Program-made: the position numbers and the translations under genes
The notes under the pieces: model-generated
Told to the model about the DNA's origin: nothing
What the model saw: only the letters and a program-made list of their open reading frames with translations
Database searches by the model: none
Assembly: GCA_019509685.1 (NCBI GenBank)
Contig: JAEKLU010000318.1
Location: 1-6,178 of the forward strand
Source of the DNA: Mesorhizobium sp.
Lineage (GTDB): Bacteria; Pseudomonadota; Alphaproteobacteria; Rhizobiales; Rhizobiaceae
Direction: 5' to 3'
DNA: 6,178 nt
Part shown: piece after piece, positions 1-5,253 of the stretch
Layout: each line of letters opens with the position of its first letter
How positions within the stretch are numbered: the stretch's first letter is position 1

Positions 1-1352
1 AGCGTTGCTCCCTCGCGCAAATCGACGGCCTGCGCCGCCGCCATCAGCTCGAAGGTGATCAGCCGACGCCACAGCGCGATCATTTCGGCGCATTTGGCGA
101 CAGCCAGCAGCGCTTGCGTCGCAAGATCCTCGACGCCCTCGGACACAGGCAGGAAGTCGAGCATCACCGGATTTGCCTTGTGGCGGATGCCGGCCAGGAT
201 CGCCGTCACCGTTTTCTGCAGCGGCACGAAGCCGGCCGAGGCGCCGCCGACCGGCGACAGATATTTCGGCAGTCCGTGGCGGCTGGAGCCGGTGAGCTGG
301 ATGAAGCGGGCGGCGCAGGCCGCCGCGCATTGCGCGATCGCCAGGCCAAGCGTCTCGAAGGCCAGCGAAAGCGAGACGGTGTGGAAATTGCCGGTCGACA
401 TCACGACGGCATCGTCTGCCAGCACCAGCGGATTGTCGGCGGCGGCGTTGAGCTCGATCTCGACCGCGAGCCGCGCGTGATCGATCGCCTGGATCAGCGC
501 GCCATGGACCGAGGGCATGCAGCGAATCGACAGCGGGTCCTGGATGGTGGTCGCGGCCGGCGCGTCGTCGCGCGCCAGCAGCTCGCGCAGCGCCTTTGCC
601 GCCACCTGCTGGCAGGCCCCCGGCCGCGCCAGATGCTGGCGCGCATCGAGGATGGTGCGGTTGGCGCCAAGCGCCTCCATCGTCAGTGCGCCGGCCTGCT
701 GCTGTTGTGCGAGCGCCGAGAGCGCATCGATAAGCGTCAGCGCACCGGCGCCGGTGGACACGGCGGAGGCATTGATCAACGACAGGCCGTCCTTGGGCGC
801 CAGGCTAACCGGAGCCAGCCGCGCCATCGTCAGTGCCTTGGCGGCGGGCATGCGCCGGCCCTGGTAGTCGGTTTCGCCTTCGCCGATCAGCATGCGGGCG
901 ATCGCCGTCATCAGCACCAGGTCGCCGTCGCCGATCGAGCCGAGCGAGGGTATCACCGGGTGGACGCCGGCATTGAGGGCTTCGACAAGCGCGGTGAAGA
1001 TATGCGGTGACAGGCCTGAGCCGCCGGCCGCCAGCATGGCAATGCGGGCAAACATCGCCGCGCGCACCGTCGGAATCGGCAAGGCCTCGCCGACCCCGGC
1101 GCTGCGGCCTTCGAGCAACTGCCGCTGGAAGGCGCTGGCGTCGCCTTCGACCGCGGTCACGAGATTGGCGCCGAGGCCTGTGTTCAATCCGTAGATCTGC
1201 TGGCCGCCGGCCGCGGCCTCGTCGAGCACCTTTCGCGCCTTGCCGAGCCTCTCGATGACCGTCGGCGTCACCTCCACTTTGTCGGCGTTTCGGGAGACTG
1301 CCGCGACATCGTCGATGCTGACGCCGGCGCCGGTGAGAACGAGCGCGCTCAT
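1..1352 (-). CDS. Histidine/phenylalanine ammonia-lyase superfamily protein lacking the MIO triad (3' end off the window)
   Basis: 450 complete codons are visible from the ATG at 1352-1350, with no stop before the left edge. Bacterial histidases are about 510 residues, so roughly the last tenth is missing. Superfamily signatures are clear. YGLNTGLG (residues 54-61) carries the first catalytic Tyr. SLIN (191-194) carries the conserved Asn. R277 lies in the QDPxSxRC block. The NAAADNPLV segment (302-310), GNFH (321-324) and the VED glutamate region (E408) are also present. In this family the tripeptide Ala-Ser-Gly in GSxGASGDL cyclises to the electrophilic MIO group that drives amino-group elimination. 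Here the same place reads GSIGDGDL (138-145), one residue shorter, with no Ser in the triad position. The Tyr expected in QDPY is Leu274. Normal MIO-dependent ammonia-lyase or aminomutase activity is therefore unlikely (inference). The reading frame is open throughout and codon use matches the neighbours, so it does not look like a decayed gene. The start overlaps the upstream cyclodeaminase-like gene by ATGA, so the two are probably translationally coupled. Family assignment is firm; substrate and reaction are unknown. Confidence 0.88.
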   Translation of the reverse strand, partial: MSALVLTGAGVSIDDVAAVSRNADKVEVTPTVIERLGKARKVLDEAAAGGQQIYGLNTGLGANLVTAVEGDASAFQRQLLEGRSAGVGEALPIPTVRAAMFARIAMLAAGGSGLSPHIFTALVEALNAGVHPVIPSLGSIGDGDLVLMTAIARMLIGEGETDYQGRRMPAAKALTMARLAPVSLAPKDGLSLINASAVSTGAGALTLIDALSALAQQQQAGALTMEALGANRTILDARQHLARPGACQQVAAKALRELLARDDAPAATTIQDPLSIRCMPSVHGALIQAIDHARLAVEIELNAAADNPLVLADDAVVMSTGNFHTVSLSLAFETLGLAIAQCAAACAARFIQLTGSSRHGLPKYLSPVGGASAGFVPLQKTVTAILAGIRHKANPVMLDFLPVSEGVEDLATQALLAVAKCAEMIALWRRLITFELMAAAQAVDLREGAT

Positions 1353-2350
1353 GCGAAACGCAGCCTCTGTCCAATGCCTTTTTCGCCGGCCTTGGCGAGC
1401 ATCGCCTTGCCGAGCGCAATGTCTGAGAGCGACAGGCCGCGATGCCAGAACAGGATCGTCTCGTCGTCGTTTTGCCGACCAGCCTTCTTGCCGGCGGCGA
1501 TCTGGCCGAGCTCGGCATGCAGCGTCGCTTCGCTCAGCCTTCCGGTCTCGACATGGCCGCGTAGCGAGCCGAACTTGCCGCCTTTGCACTGGCCCCAGTC
1601 GTCGACAACAATCTTCGACATGATGTCGGTGAGCGACAGCTCAACGGCGCTCATCGTGCCGTAGGGCACGACGAAGGCCCCCGGCTTGATCCATTCGGTC
1701 TTGAGCAAGGGTTGCGGCTCGTTGAGGCGCGAGGCCTCGACGACGATGTCGGCGCCGTCGACGCAGCTTTTCCAGTCGGCCACGGCGGTGACTTTCTTGC
1801 CGAGGTCGGCCGACAGTTTCGCGGCAAAGCCGTCACGGCTTTCGGGCCGGCGCGAATGGACGCGGATTTCGTCGAAGTCGAAGAGATGGTCGAGCAGCCG
1901 CACGTTCCAATAGGCCGTGCCGCGCGCGCCGATATGTCCCAGCACCTTGGAGGTCTTGCGCGCCAGATGCTTGGCGCCGATCGCGGTGACGGCGCCGGTG
2001 CGCATGTCGGTGATCACGGTGGCGTCGAGGATAGCGCGCGGCGTGCCGGTGCGCGGATCGAACAGGTTGAGGATGCCGAATTCGGACGGCAGGCCGTGCA
2101 GGTAATTGTCGACATAGTCGCCGACGATCTTCACGCCGGCAGCGTCGAGCGGGGCAACATAGCCGCGCAGCACGTTGAAATGGCCATGGAAGGATGGATC
2201 GGGCTCGAGATGGACGCGCGGCTCGATCACCGTCTGGCCATTGCCTTGCGCGACGAGCCCGGCCTCGACGGCGGCGATGATCTCGGCGTCGGTCATCGCA
2301 AGCGCTTCGATGTCGAGGGCGTTGAGGTAGTCGATATAGATAGGCTTCAT
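1349..2350 (-). CDS. Ornithine cyclodeaminase/mu-crystallin family protein
   Basis: A complete 333-residue protein, the usual length for this NAD(P)-binding family. It includes ornithine cyclodeaminases, ketimine reductases, alanine dehydrogenases and EutC-type proteins. The N-terminal substrate domain keeps R45, K74 (in GVKIVGDY) and the TDMRTGA block (114-120) with R117. These correspond to the carboxylate- and amine-binding residues of characterised cyclodeaminases. The Rossmann domain starts near 136. Its dinucleotide loop reads GARGTA (141-146), where the family norm is GxGxxA, so Arg143 replaces the second Gly. The second strand ends in HSRRPESR (165-172), and the Arg residues there would suit an NADP phosphate (inference). 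The region that normally carries the catalytic Asp reads YGTMSAVEL (230-238) with no Asp, so true ornithine cyclodeamination is doubtful. The C-terminal family block (ETILFWHRGLSLSDIALG, near 297-314) is intact. It is the first gene of the leftward operon. I have an unverified recollection that close relatives are labelled 'tyramine oxidase subunit B' in some databases. The family is certain and the reaction unknown. Confidence 0.92.
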   Translation of the reverse strand: MKPIYIDYLNALDIEALAMTDAEIIAAVEAGLVAQGNGQTVIEPRVHLEPDPSFHGHFNVLRGYVAPLDAAGVKIVGDYVDNYLHGLPSEFGILNLFDPRTGTPRAILDATVITDMRTGAVTAIGAKHLARKTSKVLGHIGARGTAYWNVRLLDHLFDFDEIRVHSRRPESRDGFAAKLSADLGKKVTAVADWKSCVDGADIVVEASRLNEPQPLLKTEWIKPGAFVVPYGTMSAVELSLTDIMSKIVVDDWGQCKGGKFGSLRGHVETGRLSEATLHAELGQIAAGKKAGRQNDDETILFWHRGLSLSDIALGKAMLAKAGEKGIGQRLRFA

Positions 2351-2356
2351 GCGTTT

Positions 2357-2361
2357 TCCTT
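2357..2361 (-). promoter_or_regulatory. Ribosome binding site of the cyclodeaminase-like gene
   Basis: On the minus strand AAGGA lies 6 bases upstream of the ATG at 2350. This is a good Shine-Dalgarno match at good spacing, and it supports that start codon. Confidence 0.7.
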
Positions 2362-2402
2362 GGCCACCCGCTCATCCATAACAGGCCAAACGGCGACACG
2401 GA

Positions 2403-2419
2403 AGTTTGTTGGATAAACT
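2403..2419. promoter_or_regulatory. Imperfect inverted repeat in the divergent gap (possible operator)
   Basis: The 87-base gap between the divergent genes (2351-2437) contains AGTTT-N7-AAACT, with one further matching pair inside (2409 with 2413). It is AT-rich compared with its surroundings and sits 18 bases before the MFS start. A dyad in this place is where a TetR- or MarR-type repressor of a DHA2 exporter would often bind, but no regulator gene is seen in the window. A five-base arm arises easily by chance, so the call is tentative. I found no convincing -35/-10 pair for either direction. Confidence 0.25.
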
Positions 2420-2437
2420 CTGGACTGGACCAGCTTT

Positions 2438-3901
2438 ATGCTGTTCAACCAGCGCGTTATGAGCAGCGTTCCCGACAACGACGCCGTGTTCCAGCCGGCG
2501 CTTGCGGCCCAACAGGCACGGCGCGTGGCGCTGATCGTTGCCGTCGCTTTCTTCATGCAACTGCTCGATTCAACGATTATCTCGACGTCGCTGCCGCAGA
2601 TGGGCCAGTCCTTCGGCGTGCCGGCGGTGGCGATGAGCATCGGCATCACCGCCTATATGCTGACCATGGCCGTGTTCGTGCCGCTGTCAGCCTGGCTCGC
2701 CAACCGTTTCGGCGCGCGCACCATCTTCCTGATCGCGATCGCGCTGTTCACGCTCGCCTCCATCGCCTGCGGTTTCTCGCAGAGCCTGACCGCGTTTGTC
2801 GCTGCCCGCATCGTGCAAGGCCTGGGCAGCGCGCTGATGACGCCGGTCGGCCGCATTCTGGTTTTGCGCAACGCCGCCAAGTCCGAGCTGATCGCCGCCA
2901 CGGCGCTGATCACCTGGCCGGCTCTGTTCGCGCCGGTGGTCGGGCCGGTGCTCGGCGGCTTCATCACCACCTATCTGTCCTGGCACTGGAACTTCTTCAT
3001 CAACGTGCCGCTTGGATTGGCCGGTCTGTTGCTGGTGGCCCGCTTCGTGCCGGGCGACCGCGATTCCGAGGCCCGGCCGCTCGACTGGTCGGGGTTTTTC
3101 CTTACGTCGCTCGGGCTTGCGGTGATGCTCTACGGGTTGGACCGGCTGGCGCATCCCGAGGACGGCATGCTGCCGACGATCGGTTCGATCGGCATCGGCA
3201 TCGTGATCGGCTGGTTCGCGGTTCGCCATCTTTTGCGGGCAGAGCATCCGCTGCTCGATCTCTCGGCCTTCAAGGTGCTGACCTTTGCCATCTCGACGCT
3301 CGCCGCCGGCACGATCGTCCGGATCGCCATCAACGCCACGCCATTCCTTTTGCCGCTGCTCTTTCAGGTCGGTTTCGGCCTTCGGCCGGTCGACGCCGGC
3401 CTGCTGGTGCTGGCCTATTTCCTCGGCAATCTCGGCATGAAGACGGTCACCACACCGACACTCAAGCGCTACGGCTTTCGCAACGTTATGGTGGTGAACG
3501 GGCTGATCGCATCGCTGGCGATCATCGCTTGCGGCGCGATCTCGCCGCAAACACCGTGGGGGCTGGTGGTGGCGCTGATGCTGGTCGCCGGCCTGTCGCG
3601 TTCTATGCAGTTCACGGCGCTGAACACGCTGGCCTTCGCCGACATCGATGCGCGACAGCGAAGCTCTGCGGCGACGCTTTCCAGCATGCTGCAGCAGATG
3701 GCGATGCTGTTCGGCGTCGCCGTCGCGGCCGCGATCCTCAATCTGTCGCAGATCGTGCGGGGTGGGGCGGTGCCGGATCTCTTCGACTTCAGAGTGGCTT
3801 TCGCGGCGATCGGCCTGATCGGGCTTGCCGCATCTCTGCGTTTCCTGGTTCTGCCACCTTCGGCCGGCGCCGAAGTTTCCGGACACTCCGGGAACAATTG
3901 A
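2438..3901 (+). CDS. DHA2-family MFS transporter (EmrB/QacA type, about 14 helices)
   Basis: A 487-residue inner-membrane protein made almost wholly of hydrophobic segments, fitting the 14-helix DHA2 drug:proton antiporter group. Helix 1 carries LLDSTIISTSLP (42-53) with the Asp typical of this group. The loop after helix 2 carries the motif-A relative AWLANRFGAR. Helix 4 has RIVQGLGSALMTP. Helix 5 has the antiporter motif-C form GPVLGGFI, followed by WHWNFFINVPLG, a phrase highly characteristic of DHA2 proteins. The family uses the proton gradient to export drugs, dyes or metabolites; the actual substrate cannot be read from sequence. The start at 2438 is the first ATG after an in-frame stop at 2414. 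A second ATG at 2459 (residue 8) is equally possible, because neither has a clear Shine-Dalgarno. The gene is divergent from the cyclodeaminase/lyase-like pair, so it could export their substrate or product, or be unrelated. It lacks the periplasmic adaptor neighbour often found with EmrB. Confidence 0.93.
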   Translation: MLFNQRVMSSVPDNDAVFQPALAAQQARRVALIVAVAFFMQLLDSTIISTSLPQMGQSFGVPAVAMSIGITAYMLTMAVFVPLSAWLANRFGARTIFLIAIALFTLASIACGFSQSLTAFVAARIVQGLGSALMTPVGRILVLRNAAKSELIAATALITWPALFAPVVGPVLGGFITTYLSWHWNFFINVPLGLAGLLLVARFVPGDRDSEARPLDWSGFFLTSLGLAVMLYGLDRLAHPEDGMLPTIGSIGIGIVIGWFAVRHLLRAEHPLLDLSAFKVLTFAISTLAAGTIVRIAINATPFLLPLLFQVGFGLRPVDAGLLVLAYFLGNLGMKTVTTPTLKRYGFRNVMVVNGLIASLAIIACGAISPQTPWGLVVALMLVAGLSRSMQFTALNTLAFADIDARQRSSAATLSSMLQQMAMLFGVAVAAAILNLSQIVRGGAVPDLFDFRVAFAAIGLIGLAASLRFLVLPPSAGAEVSGHSGNN

Positions 3902-4050
3902 CATCGCGCCTGCCGCGCTTTGCGGACGCAAATTCCCCCGGCATCGTCGGCTTTGAACGCACCGGTTCGCGAGCCGCGCGATCGACGCAAAGAATAGCCA
4001 AAAAGCGCAAGAGTTTCCGACCATTGCGCCAGTTTCGGCAATCGATGCAT

Positions 4051-4068
4051 CCACTCGACAAATAGTGG
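4051..4068. repeat. Short inverted repeat upstream of the permease gene
   Basis: CCACT (4051-4055) and AGTGG (4064-4068) form a 5-bp perfect dyad with an 8-base spacer. It is adjacent to the palindromic ATCGAT/ATGCAT run at 4041-4050. It could be half of a regulatory site for the transporter genes or a chance dyad. Confidence 0.25.
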
Positions 4069-4170
4069 CGTCAGACCGTTTGTTGAACGCGGATTCATTT
4101 GACGAGCAGCTTTCAGTCGGGACGGAGGTTCGACGGGGCCTTCCACCGGAAAGAAAATCCCTTGGGCGAA

Positions 4171-4177
4171 AGAGGGG
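4171..4177 (+). promoter_or_regulatory. Ribosome binding site deciding the permease start
   Basis: AGAGGGG ends 2 bases before the ATG at 4180, with its GAGG core 4 bases away. The frame stays open upstream to a TTG at 4099, but those 27 extra residues are polar and lack a helix or family likeness. The purine-rich box therefore favours 4180. Confidence 0.55.
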
Positions 4178-4179
4178 CG

Positions 4180-5166
4180 ATGAACGCGATCGGCTGGCCG
4201 GACTGGAGGCGCCTTAATCAGGAAGGCATCGTCTTTGCCATCGCCGTGGTGCTGTTCATCGCGGCGGCCATCTGCCTGCCGGGCTTTTTCGCCGCCGACA
4301 ACCTCGTCGCCATCGTCCGTTCCGTCTCGGTGCTGGGCATATTGGCGCTCGGCATGGCTTTGGTCATCATCGGCCGGGGCATCGATCTGTCGGCCGTGGC
4401 GATCATGGCGATGTCGGTCGCGTGGTATCTGCAGTTGCTCAATGCCGGCACGCCGGATGGGCTCGCCTTCGCCTATGTGCTGGCGGGCGTGCTCGCCATT
4501 GGCCTGCTCAACGGCTTCCTCGTCGCCTATGCCGACGTGCCGGCGATCTTCGTCACTTTGGCCACCGGTTCCTTCGTCTTCGGTTATGTCCGCTCGCAAT
4601 TGATCACGCAGGATGCCGTTCCGGTGCCGCAGGGCCATTGGGTGGAACTTCTGGGCGGCTTGCGCTTCCTCGACATCCCGGTCGAGGTGTTTGTCTTCGC
4701 CGGGCTGGCGTTTCTGGTCTTCCTGTTCCTGCGCTTCACCAAATGGGGCCGCTTCATCTATTTTGCCGGAGACAATCCGGTGGCGGCCCGCAACATCGGC
4801 ATTCCGGTGCGGCCGATGCTGGTGCTGCGCTACGTGCTTTCGGCTGTCGTAGCGCTGGTCGCCGGCCTGCTGACGGCCGCCAGCCTGCATTCGATCAACA
4901 CGCGCGTCGTCAACTCGACGCTGCTTTACGACATCGTGCTGGTGGCGGTGATCGGCGGCATCGGCCTGTCGGGAGGCAGGGGTGGGGTGCGCAACGTGCT
5001 GGTCGGCGCGGCCCTGATCGGCATCCTGCTCAACGCCATGACCATTATCGACATTCCGCTACTCTACCAGAATCTCATCAAGGCGGCGATCCTGCTCGGT
5101 GCGATCATCGTCGACGGCATCATCAATCCGCGCGACGAACAGACCGCGCAACAGGGCGACATTTGA
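4180..5166 (+). CDS. ABC transporter permease, ribose/xylose type (RbsC-like, BPD_transp_2 family)
   Basis: A 328-residue integral inner-membrane protein that would form the channel of a CUT2-type ABC importer. Hydrophobic segments run through the whole length, starting with helix 1 at about 17-34. Family signatures are present. GRGIDLS (65-71) corresponds to the GGIDLSVG region of RbsC. The cytoplasmic coupling loop GDNPVAARNIGIPV begins near 197; in this family it docks onto the ATPase. The near-C-terminal block IGGIGLSGGRG (258-268) is nearly diagnostic. It ends in a short polar tail. CUT2 systems carry pentoses, hexoses, polyols, autoinducer-2 and other small polar solutes, so the cargo cannot be assigned. 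The next gene encodes a matching periplasmic binding protein. No ATPase gene precedes it, although the order ATPase-permease-binding protein or binding protein-ATPase-permease is common. The stop codon is embedded in a strong hairpin. Confidence 0.93.
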   Translation: MNAIGWPDWRRLNQEGIVFAIAVVLFIAAAICLPGFFAADNLVAIVRSVSVLGILALGMALVIIGRGIDLSAVAIMAMSVAWYLQLLNAGTPDGLAFAYVLAGVLAIGLLNGFLVAYADVPAIFVTLATGSFVFGYVRSQLITQDAVPVPQGHWVELLGGLRFLDIPVEVFVFAGLAFLVFLFLRFTKWGRFIYFAGDNPVAARNIGIPVRPMLVLRYVLSAVVALVAGLLTAASLHSINTRVVNSTLLYDIVLVAVIGGIGLSGGRGGVRNVLVGAALIGILLNAMTIIDIPLLYQNLIKAAILLGAIIVDGIINPRDEQTAQQGDI

Positions 5167-5192
5167 GCAGGATGGGCTTGCCCATCCTGCTC
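5165..5192 (+). repeat. Perfect 13-bp stem-loop at the permease stop codon
   Basis: GAGCAGGATGGGC (5165-5177) and its exact complement GCCCATCCTGCTC (5180-5192) flank only TT. In RNA the hairpin would be about 12 bp with a CTTG tetraloop. The left arm includes the last two bases of the permease TGA. No run of T follows, so it is not a standard intrinsic terminator. A 3'-end-protecting or partial-termination element that sets permease and binding-protein levels apart is a reasonable reading. Confidence 0.8.
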
Positions 5193-5198
5193 TCGGGT

Positions 5199-5210
5199 AC
5201 CCGGCCGGGT
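5199..5210. repeat. 12-bp perfect palindrome downstream of the hairpin
   Basis: ACCCGGCCGGGT is a perfect palindrome, and it overlaps a second one, CGGGTACCCG, at 5194-5203. Both lie between the hairpin and the binding-protein start. They may add secondary structure to the intercistronic RNA, or simply reflect high GC content. Confidence 0.5.
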
Positions 5211-5240
5211 CATGCCGACCGACCGGCAACAATCGAAACC

Positions 5241-5247
5241 AGAGGGG
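5241..5247 (+). promoter_or_regulatory. Ribosome binding site of the substrate-binding protein gene
   Basis: AGAGGGG sits 6 bases before the ATG at 5254. An overlapping ATG at 5249 is out of frame and stops after two codons, so 5254 is the start. Confidence 0.65.
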
Positions 5248-5253
5248 TATGAC

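Larger units (their letters stand above)
3902..4179. other. Intergenic region before the ABC transporter genes, no gene recognised
   Basis: These 278 bases separate the MFS stop from the permease ATG. Open frames crossing it on both strands are continuations of frames antisense to or out of phase with the MFS gene, and they resemble no protein I know. It is less GC-rich in places (about 3990-4100) than the coding DNA, as expected for a promoter region. It holds a short hairpin at 4051-4068, a near-palindrome GGTTCGCGAGCC at 3963-3974, and the octamer TTGAACGC twice (3953-3960 and 4083-4090). The promoter for the ABC genes probably lies here, but I cannot name a convincing -35/-10 pair. No strong U-tract terminator for the MFS gene is visible. 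Confidence 0.6.

Noticed and set aside
918..941. Lyase-like gene as a pseudogene
   Set aside because: No internal stop or frameshift is visible in 450 codons, other active-site residues are kept, codon bias is normal, and the start overlap with the upstream gene is intact.
114..1010. Long plus-strand open frame opposite the lyase-like gene
   Set aside because: Its product is rich in Arg, Gly, His and Gln with no family likeness, as expected for antisense frames of GC-rich genes. The minus-strand gene has clear family motifs.
1712..2416. Plus-strand open frame opposite the cyclodeaminase-like gene
   Set aside because: Low-complexity composition and no recognisable domain; it mirrors a well-supported gene on the other strand.
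3871..3898. Possible terminator hairpin at the MFS stop (TTCCGG and CCGGGAA arms)
   Set aside because: The arms pair only with a bulge, they lie inside the coding region, and there is no T-tract after them.
3529..4065. Plus-strand frame bridging the MFS 3' end and the following gap
   Set aside because: It is out of phase with the MFS gene, lacks any recognisable domain and has no ribosome binding site that I can see.
4099..4179. N-terminal extension of the permease from a TTG codon at 4099
   Set aside because: The added residues are polar and unlike RbsC-type N-termini, and a purine-rich ribosome binding site sits just before the ATG at 4180.
2687..4890. Two long minus-strand open frames (2687-4054 and 3469-4890) opposite the MFS and permease genes
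   Set aside because: Both translate to Arg/Gln/His/Asp-rich sequence without fold or motif and lie opposite strongly hydrophobic, motif-bearing transporter genes. This is a typical antisense artefact of helix-rich membrane protein genes.
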